Source: Oscheius tipulae
Taxonomy: Eukaryota > Nematoda > Chromadorea > Rhabditida > Rhabditidae
DNA: 64,000 nt
NCBI GenBank assembly: GCA_037178975.1
Contig: JASJZH010000006.1
Coordinates: 11,036,001-11,100,000 of the forward strand
Direction of reading: 5' to 3'
Part shown: positions 1 through 11,885 of the stretch, piece after piece
Layout: the number at the start of each line of letters is the position of its first letter
How positions within the stretch are numbered: the stretch's first letter is position 1
Program-made: the position numbers and the translations under genes
The notes under the pieces: model-generated
Told to the model about the DNA's origin: nothing
The model's input: only the letters and a program-made list of their open reading frames with translations
Databases searched by the model: none

Positions 1-1394
1 GACGTGCACAAAATAAGGTTTTTTTCCTCGCAGATGGTCATATTCATCACAGGATGTCTCTCAAACTTCTTGGCAATGTACTCGAAAGCATACTTTGGGA
101 TCGCTCCCGTCCCTCGGTTGACTGTAAATCAGGGAAATTGATGAAAAAACACGAAAATACCGATTTTGTGAGCGAAAAGAGTTCCATCCCTGCTTCCCGC
201 CAGAACACTTTGTGTTGTTTCTGAAAAATGGCAATGTAAAGGTTTTAAGAGGGACAAACTTCGACAGCATAGACTTGAAATCTCCTGTGGAAGGTTTAAA
301 ACGACATCGCTCACTGAATAGGCTTCGAACATAGCTGTCTGAAAACGGGGTATTGTGGAAAAGCTCGTGTTACTCAGAGAGGGGCATGTTTGTAAGAAAT
401 TACCACAAAAAACCGATTTCTAGACCGCTTTCAAATTATTTAGCTTCAAAACATTTAACATGGGTCATCGCTTGTTGGTTGACCGCCTAGCGCGCTTATT
501 GTCGAGCGTTTTCCAAAAGATAGTCACGAACAAAATTTTCATTTAGACAAATGAAAAAGGATAGATCACCGATATTGAGTACCTATACATGTAAAGCTTT
601 GAAAAAACCGGAAAATTTTGAGAAATAATATAGGCCACGGATCTCTGGTGGGAAGACTTGTTCTTCTTGAAAAGAAGCACTGGCATCTCGAATGATGCAC
701 TGGTTCCTGGCGCCATTTCGTAGTCGTCAGTGTTGGTTTCCTGGTCCACAGGCTCCTTCACCTGAATCTTGCAGAAAAATGATTCCGCTTGAGCGAACTC
801 TTCCTCCTTGCTCATAAGAATCGGGTTGTGATTCTGAAAAATGTATTATTGAAGGTAATATACTCATTTACCTTGTCCATAGGATGCTCCGGGAACACAC
901 GATTCTTTGACAAAAAGTTGAATTTTCGCATTCGGAGAACGAAGAAGAAGATCGACACGAAATCGGGGTGTTCACCAAAGCGGGTTTTTGAGAGAACCTC
1001 CTTGAACTCGTCCAGATATTTAACAGAAAGTTTCTGATTTCTGGCGGGGAATGAACATACGGTTGTGTCTGTTGTACTCGTGTAACTACTCAATGAAGGT
1101 CCTTCTATAGAGACTGACAACTTCCTTGTTGCGGATTGCTGCAACACCTCACGGAGCTGCTTTTTGACCACCTTGAAGAGCTCCTTGTAGGAATGGCATC
1201 GCATCTGCTCGAAGTTTTTGTGCATAAGGTTCCATAGCTGCTTTATGGAAATCTTCCTGCCCTGGAAAGTCGCATATAAAAGTGAGCAAAAGGTTGTGAA
1301 GCTATGAAAACGGCGCCGAAAAATAGTAACTGCAATCTTACTTATTTACGCGCAGTGGAAGTAGCGTTCGTGTACTAATTGATGAACAGTACAT
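1..1394 (-). CDS. unrecognised multi-exon gene, 3' end beyond window
   Basis: I do not recognise the family. Exons read leftward: an optional short first exon starting with ATG at 1394, an exon at about 1254-1138 (basic, starting GRKISIKQLWNLMHKNFEQ), an exon at about 1022-873 containing KYLDEFKEVLSKTRF and a hydrophobic FVSIFFFVLRM stretch, an exon at about 828-640 beginning NHNPILMSKEEEFAQAE, and an exon at about 122-1 encoding GAIPKYAFEYIAKKFERHPV that runs off the edge. Splice signals are short-intron type (for example GTAAATGAG...TTTTTCAG between the third and fourth exons). The product looks soluble and helical with mixed charge. Joints between exons 2 and 3 and the last two are uncertain because several acceptors keep a frame open. 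The first exon is the weakest part; the exons near 1000 and 750 are the best supported. Confidence 0.5.
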
Positions 1395-1525
1395 ATGGGT
1401 ATCTTAATCTTAATCATCCAGTGTTAACTCTCAATATTGTGAAATACCAGAGGGAGGGAACGGAATTTGCAAAACGGTTTATTGCTCTATATTAGAATCA
1501 ATTGAGAGTCTTCCACATTTTCGAT

Positions 1526-2530
1526 TCATCCACCAGGGCTATCATGATGGGCAGAAACGTCTCCACTATCATTTTCGACACCCGCATCTTTGTTTGCAGC
1601 CACCACATGGAAATCTCTGACAGCTTGTAACACGTCTAAATTTTCTAACTTTTCGAAAGTTTGACGAGCTACGTTAATAGCTTCACACATCTGCCTGAAT
1701 TCCGAGGGATTACTCTCGGAGGTGATGGTTCCTTTCATGAAGAGATGGATGCACGACCCAAAGATGACATTTTCTTCCATTGTCAATGGTATGGGAACAT
1801 GCGGCATGTCCCGAATGTCGTCGAGCATCTGAAATATTAGTTTTTCCACCGATAGTGAACAGAAAATCTGGTTACCGGGATAGTGCGGGAGAGAATCTAG
1901 CTAGTTTTTGAGGCTTTCGAACGTTATATATCTTCTAAAAGGGTGGTTCGAAACCTTGTTGACAGAAACAGAAAATGTTTGTCAAAAACATAGATAAAGT
2001 ACGAGAAAGACTTGGACTTTCGAATCGCTACGCGTGAAAACAGACCGGTCGACTTGGATTACGCATACCTCGATGGTCTCGTCGATATCATAAAGCTCTG
2101 AAGGAGTGGGACAGAAACTTGGAATTTTCAGGCGTGAAGCGACTTCCTGTACTGTTCTCAAAACTGTTTCTCTTTGCTGTGGTTCATCTGGTAGAAATAT
2201 GCTCTGGAAAACAGACTAGGGTATGACCTCATTGCTGTCCCTACTAGTATTTGGTGGCGCAGCATCAGTACATCTTCTTTTAAGGGTATACACCCAGTTG
2301 ATAGCAGATCGAGCTGACTGTATACTTCAAAACGGTATTCAATTAAGGCTCTTGACATTGTCGCCGCATCCAAATGGCAGGTTATAGCTTCAATGAGCTG
2401 AAACTGTGTTCTACGATGTTTATGCCCAGATTACCAAAAATGTGTCTATGGCAATGGGGAACAACTCAAGCAATTCTTCTCGGCAGATCATTTCATCTGT
2501 GGTTAAGTCAACAGGCTCTTGTTGAAGCAT
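1526..2530 (-). CDS. unrecognised helical protein, about 230 aa
   Basis: Three to four exons on the minus strand join in one frame: 2530-2443 (MLQQEPVDLTTDEMICREE onward), about 2404-2248 (starting LIEAITCHLDAATMSRALIE), about 2207-2071 (ending ELYDIDETIE) and about 1831-1526 (MLDDIRDMPHVPIPLTMEEN to the stop). Introns are 38-42 bp except the last, about 240 bp. The sequence is rich in Leu, Glu and Ala and reads as a soluble, mainly helical protein with an acidic, polar C-terminus (DAGVENDSGDVSAHH). I see no signal peptide, membrane span or catalytic motif and do not recognise the family. An acceptor (CTTTCAG) sits directly before the first ATG, so an upstream exon is possible. Gene reality is well supported by consistent phase; function is unknown. 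Confidence 0.6.
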
Positions 2531-4007
2531 CTGAAAGTAAGAGTCATTTTCGAATAAGAGTAGCAAAAAAATTAAAGTCAGACTGAAAATGAAGACCACG
2601 GGACGGCCTTTAAGTACTTGATGCCAAGCGCCTGATTGGGCTGAACAATCATCGTATCGAAAATCCATCCAACAAATGGCGATAAGTTCAATCGGTCTGC
2701 CGGCAGACAAGGTCAGTCTGCAGACCCCTAGGATTGCTGAATTTTTGCCTAAGAAAATTCGAGATTCGAGAAAAGCTTTACGGGTATAATTATGCCACCA
2801 CACATAGACACCAAATTATTGGACTCTGTTCGTTTTGAAGAGTTAAACGTTGAGCGAAATGCTATGAGATGCGAATGCTGAGATCCTTTATCATGGGGAA
2901 TCTACAAAATTCCGTTGCAAAACCTAGTACTGCTATAGTCTGTTCAGAAAACGAGAGCATTTTAAAAAAAAAAGAGGGGTATTGGCTGCGCACTAGATTA
3001 ACCCGGGTATGCATCGTTAGGACCTCCTCAAACTTGAGGACTTTGGGTGGGAAACCGTCGTAGATCAGATCAAGGGTAAAATTTGTGAACAGGCTGAAGC
3101 ATTAAAATTCTTCAGTTACAATGGAAAATTCCTTCAAAGTGGAAAACTTCCTATTTTTAGCTTCTATACCAATGGTATGGCGGAGTGTTTCCGGAGTGAC
3201 AGCCTTCTTTGCCACCTACTTCTTTTACCTAAACGCTTTCATGGTCTCATCACCATAGAACGAGGCATCACTGCTGCAAAAATCGAGTAAAACCAAAAAC
3301 TGGTATGTAGTAAAGACGCATTTTAGTAAAGAACGTCCACATCGGAGTCCTGCCTCGGACCAAGGTGATGCTCGCTCTCAGCTGGGATGTGCCTTTTGGT
3401 TCAGCATCCCGCAGGTCTTCCAGCTCGCAATGCCTTATAAGGATTTTGTGTAAGCACACATTTGAAACCGCCTGTCGGCCGACTTTAGAGATGCGAAAAA
3501 GTCGGATCGGGTTGAAATTCTGCACCCCAATTTCGGAATTAAAGCTTCATTTTCCGGCTTAGCGACATTTTGCAAAATTTTTCCGAGCTCCATATCTCTG
3601 CAAAACATCGTGAAGCCGAAAAAGGGCTTCACCCCCGAAACTGACGATAATTAAGTGTCTTAAATTTCAGCGCATCCGGATTCGGAGCGCTTGGTTCCGA
3701 CTCGGATAGGCCTAACGGATTTTTTTGTATGTTTTGCCCCGTTCTTTTTAATCAGATGTTCTGTTTTTCTTCTCTTATCAATGTGTACTATTCCAAACTG
3801 TCCCGGTAAGACAAAAAAGAAAGTTATACCACTGTGCCCCGGTTCGTTCGAGCCAAAAGCGCACGCTTCACCAACACACAAAATTTGAAAGGCGACACAC
3901 GACTCGCGTTTAAAAGAGTGGGTTTTTTGCATTAGTCATAGAGTTCAAGCCTAAGTAGATTTTTGAAGTATCTGCGAGCCAGGACACTATAAAGTTGAAT
4001 TTACAGA
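2531..4007. other. spacer without convincing gene
   Basis: Only short frames without splice support are visible on either strand. If the GPCR fragment that follows is a real gene, its first five membrane segments should lie here, but I could not find them. Nothing else supportable was seen. Confidence 0.5.
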
Positions 4008-4503
4008 TGGATATACTGCCTGCCTCTGCTGCTGTCTCGGATCTTCTGCTGCCCCGGCTAGTAATACAAAAGCTGTCACAAAAGAAAAGCATTTCAAAAA
4101 ACACTGCTACTACTGAAGAGTCGACAGTCACGATGACTACCTTCACCGACAACAGCGTCGAGCCCAGCATTCAGACCCAGATCCATCGGACTCCTGCCAG
4201 ACGACCCAGAGCTGCCGTGAGCCGTCTCCGTGCCGCTAAGAGAGTAAGAAGCTGAACTCGTCTTAAAATGGGATATTTAAGAACACCCCTCGCCAGATGA
4301 CCGTGATCCTGGCCGCCTATCTTGCTTTCTGGACTCCGTACTACTTCCTGAGCATGAGCAACATTTATTTTGAGTGGGAGGGATTTGAGAAGGAATGGGT
4401 GAGCATCCTGAATGTCGTCATTTGTGCCAATACCATTGGAAATCCGCTCATTTATAGCTTTCTGAAGCCAAAGCCCAAGCCCCGTCCTACTTTACCTGTC
4501 TAA
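4008..4503 (+). pseudogene. rhodopsin-type GPCR, C-terminal part only (TM6-TM7)
   Basis: The second exon (4282-4503) encodes a cl class A receptor end: TM6 with FWTPYYFLSM (the family usually has CWxPYY), an extracellular loop rich in W/E, and TM7 with CANTIGNPLIYSFLKP, i.e. the NPxxY motif as NPLIY. It ends in a short KPKPKPRPTLPV tail. The preceding exon (ending 4243, joined across a 38-bp intron) has the Ser/Thr-rich then Arg-rich composition of an intracellular loop 3 (TARRPRAAVSRLRAAKR). Peptide receptors of the GnRH/AKH/vasopressin group have this pattern, but assignment to a subgroup is inference. TM1-TM5 were not found in the 1.4 kb upstream, so this is either a truncated copy, a gene with a distant 5' part, or a degenerate one. 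Marked as pseudogene with that caveat. Confidence 0.55.
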
Positions 4504-4987
4504 ACCACCCAGAATGTTTAATGTGTACCTGAAGTACGGTCTGCATGTATCTAAACCCCCTCTCTGTACGTAGACAAAAAACTGCAAAAACTATGTTCAG
4601 AAATCGATTGGATTGCGAAAATTCATGATTCATATCGGACCAAAACACTGCAGCTGGGGCCTCGCCCATTTACGAATGGCGCCCTTATTTTTTTTTTTTT
4701 TTTTTAGCAAACTTTCCCAGCTGATCCGAATTGATCTACACGAGAGTTCCTCTCTCTCGGCATCCTCTGCTCTTTCTACCTGCTGTGTATTGCCATTCGT
4801 TGCTTGTTGCTCGCCTCCAGCGCTGTAAGAGTGTGGGCGAAACTCCCTCGCTGCCAGCCGGATGGATGCCTTTCTGCACATGGCTTTCTCCTTCCAGTTC
4901 GCAAATATAACTTTCCCCCTTTCTTGAGCGTGTTCTTTAAGTTTTTGACATATTCTCACTCTTCATTTCCAGGCTAAACTTCCCAAA

Positions 4988-5845
4988 ATGGTTTGGATCA
5001 CATCAGATGGCGAGTACCGCCCCTGGTATGCCAGGAGGGCATTTCCAGTCTTCTGTATGCCCTGTGTTCCAGCCTATATGGGAGTCTGGCCGGCAAAGTA
5101 GGCAAACAAAGAAATTTTTTAACTTTTTCTCTTTTCTCCAGAAAGTGCGTCTTCATTCTGGGAGCTACATTATTTTTCATCGGTGTCATGATCCTTTTGG
5201 CTATGCTTCTTACTTGTATTGCAGTCGAGTGTTCCGGAATGTGAGTTTTATATTGAGGCAGCAGTTGCCAGTCAGACTGATGTTCGTGGGTGTTGGACAA
5301 TGGCATAGGCAAAGGCAAACTAGGTTTCATTTCATTTCGAAAGATGCCCAGTTTAATGAGATAGAGAGACAGAGAAACAAAGAGACATAGAGACGGAGCA
5401 AAGGAGAGATAAAGAGACAGATTTGAGTACCGTTTCAGTGCTGCCGGCCTCATTCCTCTCGGTCTCATCCTAATAATTGTCGGAATTCTGCTGTTCCACT
5501 GCGGCTGGGCTGCTCATCTTTTGGATGAGCGTGGACAAATGCCGGTCACAAAGTAAGAGCTCTTCTTATTTTCAAGCTAATCGACCCAGGAGAACCGTGA
5601 CCACAACGACGACCTCGTACAATATTGACCCGGAAAGTGAAGAAGCCGAGAGACGTCTGATGGAGACTGCAGCTCGACCGGATCTTCCTGACATCAAGCA
5701 GGGTTACTGGCAGTTTGAAGATAAGGAATCGTGGCAGGCTGTGGCTAATCCTTACCCCATTCAGTGAGTCTTTACAAACTGTATTTTTTATGTCATGAAT
5801 TTCAGGTCTACCTTGAAGTACTGTTTGGAGAGGCCCGCATATTAA
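4988..5845 (+). CDS. two-pass membrane protein of unknown function
   Basis: Five short exons join cleanly. Exon 1 starts at ATG 4988 (MVWITSDGEYRPWYARRAF...) just after a 3' splice site, so a 5' UTR intron is likely. Exon 2 encodes TM1 (CVFILGATLFFIGVMILLAM), exon 3 encodes TM2 (GLIPLGLILIIVGILLF) followed by HCGWAAHLLDERGQMP. Exon 4 is a cytosolic-type tail with RRTVTTTTTSYNIDPESEEAE and ends near the PYPIQ codons, and a final exon adds STLKYCLERPAY and TAA at 5843. Introns are 37-45 bp except the one between TM1 and TM2 (about 195 bp), which contains a GAGACA-type simple repeat. About 175 residues in total. Topology resembles small tetraspan-like or TMEM proteins with two spans, but I do not recognise the family. 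Confidence 0.7.
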
Positions 5846-8800
5846 CTTTTCAACTATCGTTTGAACGGAAATCTCACAACAACTCTAGTTTTGCCACTGT
5901 TTTGTAATGTAATGACAAAAGTAATTGGCTGCTACATTTTAAAAAAATTTCATGGTGCTCAAAACTCAACTACTTCAGGGTCTTTTCAGTTTATAGACTT
6001 GTCTTAGCTATAGTTACGTTTTGTATGCCTAATAGCCATTGAATTTGATAAGTCACTTGTGGCTCATAGCCTGGGTCTCGGCGCGAAGACTGCCGACTGT
6101 AATTAAGACTCGAAATTTGAACTTGGTATCGGAATAATAGTAACTAGAAGGCATTATTTTGAATAAATTCAACTACTACTTCTCTGGACTGTATCTGAGG
6201 AAAAACGGTGGTTGATTTCACAAAGAAATGAAGCTAGAAAGGCCTATTGTCAATGCTGGAAACGCTCAATTTGACATTGTATAGCACCTTTGAGAAGCAC
6301 CGTGTGAGGATGTCAGTACATGTGTCTCAAAAGAGCATACGAAATGAGCATCTTATATAGAGGAGGTAAGGAATGACGGTCTCAGAATGCTGAAACATAT
6401 TGCTTTCGGAATAGTCCGCAAATACGAACATTGAAAGCAGCTCTGATTCAGTTCAAGTCAGTCGATTTATGTATATGGAGCACATGACAAGTAGTTGACC
6501 CCAGTTCAGATGAATTCGGATTTCCGTGAGGTCGTCTACTTTAGGCTTCCCACAGCGCGGAGGGCCTACAGTTACGTTTTCTCTCTAGTAGCCATCTTAT
6601 GCCTTCAAGCACATTCTGATCTTCCGGCGACCGATACTTCCTCGCCAGCTACATATTTCGTCCCTTCCGGTTTTCCTGTCCACCCTGCTCGGTTGAACAG
6701 CGTATTGCCTCGCTACAACTCCCCTGAGTGGTAAAGCAGTAGATCCGTTACAAAGACAACCTACTTTGTTTTGTAGAGGTTAAACTTCCACAGCTTATCG
6801 AAAGGATTGAGTTTAGCTACGTTTAAGCGTTTACATCTTTACTAAACGACAAACTTGAGCTGTTCAAACGGTTTAAGCTAGCTCTGCAGAACCATATAAC
6901 ACCCATATTGTATTGCGAACTAGTATTTTCATGCGAAGTAGCGCCTAGCGCCTGGCAACCGAGCTTAGTAGCAGGTAGCCGTGGCCGGGATTCGCATTTT
7001 AGGGGTCAAGCTGATCAATTTAGTGATAGTTTCGCACAACGTGCCCCCTGCCTAATCGGGGCCGCTGTGTAATACTTCTGCTAGTTGGCCATGATAATAG
7101 ACCGCTGAACGTACCAAGGCCACCACGTCGACTACTGTATGCTTCGCCTAAATGTCTGTAAACACTACCGTAGGCTGAAAGCATAGTGCGCATGATGGAC
7201 ACATCCTTATCATCCCCTCCCCTACTCGGCGCGACTACTGAAAAAGCAGTCGAAACATGTATTTCTCGTGAAAGTAAGAGTCAGTATTGCGTCGTTAGTA
7301 ATGTTATTCTACTATCAGCCTGTCTCATCTATGGCCGTGAACAGTTTGTCTAAAATGTCACAATTTCACACCTGGAATCTCGAGATCCTTATCACGAAAA
7401 CCACTGCCTTGACGGTCAAGCTGCGAGAGGTCGGGGGCAGATCGATGTCCTCTCAAGTCCTCCTCAAACAATTTACCACAGCCGAGACTTTAACCTCGAG
7501 ACCGTTTTTCCACCGAGCTGCCAATTAACATAATTGTTGTTTACTCTTCAACTATAGCAGTTGATATGCGCAATCAGTCCGCCCCATCTGACCTCAGCCC
7601 CCCACCTTTACGGGCCACCCGCAGAGGGGACCAACCAGCCGGGGGTAGGTAGTAGCCTCCCCTGCCACACCCAGCCTCTTATTTTTCAATGTCAAACCAC
7701 ATTTTTCACATCTTCCGGGACTCATATTCTCATATATTTAGTCTCGCATTCAGTTGTTTCTCTGGAAATGAAGGGCAAGTAGGGCGGTAACCAGGCCTGT
7801 TCATTACACAAGAACGATGACTAACTTTGGTCAAAAAGGTGGAGTCTTCTTTTAACTTTGGAACACATTATTCCTGACGCATCAACGCCTTAATTTGTTC
7901 TCTACTTTGAAACAGTTAACTCCTGCCACGTTCCCGCGCCTACCGGTTGCCGAGCTCAGAAGTTTGCTCAGCGCGCAAGCACGCAGGCATTATAGACAAA
8001 TTGATCCTCCATAAACCCCTTTTGTTCCTCAAATCGTCTACTTGCAACTTTTTTGACCGTAACCATACCCTAATTGACGTGTTTGCTAAGACATTTTGTC
8101 TGCGTTATCCTACCGCCAATTAGAGCCGTGGTCGGTGATTTCCAATGATCTTTATGATGAACGCTGTGCTCTCATCGACAAATCATATCCTTTCCTCAGT
8201 TTGCCACAAGGGCATTCGTTATTTTGGTCAATCTACGGCTTCCTCCTAAGTTTCATGACTGGTACATCGCGTACCATCTAATGATCTATTTCCTGGCCAT
8301 TATGTCTAACTTGAGAAAGAACAAAGACAGCTTTACACAGGAGGGGGAAAAGAAACAAAGTAACGTCATGTGCGCGGCGCAATTCCTAGTTGACGCTCCG
8401 AACTGTCGTGCCTTTGCACAAGAAACAATAACAAACAACTGTACTACTTTCACTATTTTCTTATCATTTTACAATGAGGGCTGGAAACCAGATTGTCACG
8501 TGTCAGCGTATACTCTATCTCGAAATTTGTGGACCGACCGCACCTCCTTATAGCCTTGATATTGTTGCACTTGACCGAGAAGTATCGGTTAAGGCTCATT
8601 TAGTGTAGAGGTCGCTCGTAAACTCGACATTTGAGTACATGTTGCAACTGTTTTATTACGCCAGTGGATTGTTCGTGCCGTGGGCTGTGCTAGCACTGTT
8701 TAAGCTACCTTAAACCGGCATAGTAATGGTCAGTAAATGCTTCCGGAGAGTGCGCATTCCCGGCGTCCAATCAACCTTGAAAGTGTCGATCATTTCGTGG

Positions 8801-9286
8801 CCGTCGAGATGGATGGCGGTTGCTGACAGTTCGACGCGCCACAACTTCTCTGCTACTTCTTAACGTAAAATACGTTTTCTGTTTCTTTTTCTGCCCATCT
8901 TCCTAGTTCTTTTTCTCCACGAAATTGGGTGGTCCGATTGACTTGATACATCAAAATTTAGACGGAACCGGTTCAGTCTCGAAAGGACACATTCCGCAAC
9001 ATGTTAAACTGATCAGACAACATGTTGGTCAACCCCTTATCACACACGTCTAAGAAAGCATTGTTTTTTGGTTAGGTAAGCGCCAGACAATCAATTCAAA
9101 AGCCCGAAATCTCGGTCGGTCAGAGAAAAAGTCCTATCCTACGGGGTGAAAGTGTGGAAAATTTATGGCTGTTCTCATTTTCTTGCTCATGTTCCAATCT
9201 TGCCTACTACAATTACACTCCTTTTTTCCTTTTCTACGAAGCCGTGAAAGTGCCTCTCTGATTGAATCTTTTCAGACTGTCCCCCA
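5846..9286. other. long spacer, mostly featureless
   Basis: No gene model with splice support. One frame at about 6507-6734 begins after a possible acceptor (TTCAG then ATGAATTCGG) and encodes a hydrophobic segment (YSYVFSLVAILCL) followed by a Pro-rich tail ending NSPEW; it could be a small secreted or single-pass peptide, but support is weak. The rest shows only short random frames. Confidence 0.4.
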
Positions 9287-11580
9287 TGGACACCTTCTGG
9301 GGTGCTTTTCCGCCAAACTCTACTGTTAGCGGGACCTCGGAACTGTTCAGGTTTGGTCCTTGTATCGTCTTTAATACAGGTTTTTTTAGTTCGTCTGTAG
9401 CCATGCTAGGGGATGGTTACCAGCCCTACCAAGAGGCTTGGTGTGAGCAGCAGAAGGCAGTCAACTTCGCTCCATTTTTTGAGCAGTCTGCTGAAGCGGT
9501 TCCGACAAGGTAAACGGAAGACTAATATGTGGAAATCCGGTTTTTCTTAAGTACTAACTACCTGGAACATCCCGCGATTTATGGGAATTACGATGCCAAT
9601 GTCTCTTTCCCGGTGTATCATGCTGAGCAAATGGCACAGGCGCAGCTTGCCGCACGACATCAGGCAGCACAGCGGGGTGCCACAACGGCAGAAGAGGCAC
9701 GACAAAAAGAACATGTGAGTCTGGCCGCCGCTGATTTAAATAATCATAAATTACAGTATTTCGCCCAAAAGAATGGAGACTCGGGAATATCGGGAATGTC
9801 ACCGGCTCCCGTGACAATCTCTTCGAATCCCCATCACACGCCAGATTCTGGCGTCGGAATAGTCACACCCAGGTAGGAGGTTCATCGACTAATTCACACA
9901 TTCTCGTTGCAGTCGGCGTCCTTCATCCGTCTGTGGCAGCGACGTGCCTGGGAGAAGTCCCATTACCAGTAGTGAGAGTGGAATAGAGAACGATGGATCT
10001 CCAGGTGGCTCAGAAGTGAACCCTTCTGATATGGAGGTGAGTTTCAAACGTGGATCTATATTTAGTCATGGTTTCTATTTGAAATTTCATTCATTCTGAC
10101 TTACAATCATTCTTAACTCTTTGTTAGAACGGTAATTGATGGCCCAGTACCGTTTGAGATGGTACTGCGGGAGAGCATAGTTTGGTCTACTTCACCTTTG
10201 CTTTTTGTTTAACTCGAAACTGTCATTTTACCTAGTATTTTTTTCAGGAAGGAGAAGGCCGCGTGATGTGTCATGCTTGCAAAGGCTTGTATCCTTCAAG
10301 AAGAAGCCTCACCGGTCACATTGGTAGAAACGAAAAGTGCCGTGAAATAATAGGTTAGTAGCATCATGTCGTAACAGCCACACATTTTGCTTGTTGTATC
10401 TAACCGGAGAGGGCATAACTTTCGTCTTTTTTTCTGTTGGCTTAACCTAAGTTTTATCCCCGTACAGGTCGGAACTATATAGATCAAGTTGCGGCTGGCG
10501 GGATTCCAATCTCGACGCCTGATACAAATCTACGTACTGCTGCAGCAGTTTCTGCCATGACAAACGGTCAAGATGGCCTGTCACCAATTTGCCCTCACTG
10601 TGACAAGTTCATCTCTCATTATAAGGTACGTGAACTGGTAGACTAACGATCGAGATTTAAGCTTCAGGGGAATATTCGCCGACACATCAATACGTGTGAT
10701 AAAAACGTGAACTACAAAAGAAGTCGGCCCGACAAGGAGCGGGAAAGAAAACGGAAACGGAGACAGGATGTCCGTCCTCAGCCTGCAGTTCTTCAAGAAG
10801 GCTTTGAGCCAAGTAGTTTGGCTCTGTGTAGCCAGTCAAACAAGATTTTTAGGTTCGACCTTTAATCCCATGTTATACAATCATCCCCCTCAACAGCATA
10901 ACTATCAGCCAGTTCACCAGGAGGAACATCGTATGCAGCATTCTCAGCAAATGCACATACCCTTGAATGTTACCCTTCCAACAGATCCCTCGCCCCCGAA
11001 TGCCCCAAAAAGAGATGAACCTCCTGATGTGAGTCAGCTGATAGTTCAAGATAGCAAAATGTTTAGGATGCTTACATCTGCGGCCTCTGTGACTTTGTTA
11101 CAATCTACAAAGGGAACATGAAACGTCATCTGAACACGTGCCACAAGAGCAACGATTGTAAAGATCTGAAAGAATGGGACAGGAAGCTAGAGTCCATGCG
11201 AGCCTCTTCCCTGGGAATGAGTAGGGAGGAGATGCTCCAGCGATTACACCTGCATCGGATGAACTCGACCAGAGGGAGGAAACCTGGGAAGAGGCACATT
11301 TCTCATGAGGTGGTAGCCGCAGCTCATCTGTCCGTTCAACAACACCATTCTCAGCCATTGGCTCATAGCATGCAGTCGACTCCAATTCACTCGACTCATG
11401 CTATTGGGTATCAGCAACAAGAACAGATGGTACATTATTTATGGTATCAAAACAGCGACGTTTCAGGTCCTGCCAGCTCACGTTCCCATGACCATGATGA
11501 CCCCAGAAACAGAAATGTTCTCAATGCCCCAGATGCAGCAAGTGCATTACGGCTACGACATGGGTGGATATATGCAATGA
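9287..11580 (+). CDS. zinc-finger protein with three C2HC/C2H2 fingers
   Basis: About ten exons with 40-45 bp introns (one about 210 bp) give a protein of roughly 480 residues. The start ATG at 9287 opens MDTFWGAFPPNSTVSG; no upstream frame continues. The N-terminal half is low-complexity and Gln/Ala/Ser/Pro-rich. Three fingers follow: CHACKGLYPSRRSLTGHIG...C, CPHCDKFISHYKGNIRRHINTC and CGLCDFVTIYKGNMKRHLNTC-H. The first two end in Cys rather than His, so they are CCHC-type. Between fingers 2 and 3 is a strongly basic patch (KERERKRKRRQ), a likely nuclear localisation signal, then a Gln/His/Met-rich stretch. The C-terminus is also Gln/Met-rich and ends GYDMGGYMQ. This is a nuclear DNA- or RNA-binding regulator by composition; the CCHC finger with KGNxxRH resembles nematode LIN-26-type fingers, but that link is inference. 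Confidence 0.8.
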
Positions 11581-11885
11581 TCTCCTATCTTTTTCTTATT
11601 TGACTGACAGTAGATGACACAGTTGTCTGCTCTTAACATCATCAGGGACGCTAGCTTGTTAGAAAGAGAAAGAGCCTGTCTGCTCAACTATTGTCATACA
11701 ATCCTGTTGACCCGTGCCATTTTGTTGTGCGACTTGTATTTTTCTTTTGAGCGAATGGAATTCCATATTTTTTGAACAACTGATCTGTACAGAGAGGATA
11801 CGATAAAGTATTTTATTACATCGGCGAGATCGATAAGATGGCGATAGACCCGAAGAGGAGGAAATATGCAGCACATGATGAGAGC
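11581..11885. other. intergenic, convergent gene ends
   Basis: Lies between the stop codons of two convergent genes (zinc-finger protein on plus, chloride channel on minus) and must hold both 3' UTRs. No canonical AATAAA was picked out. Confidence 0.4.
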
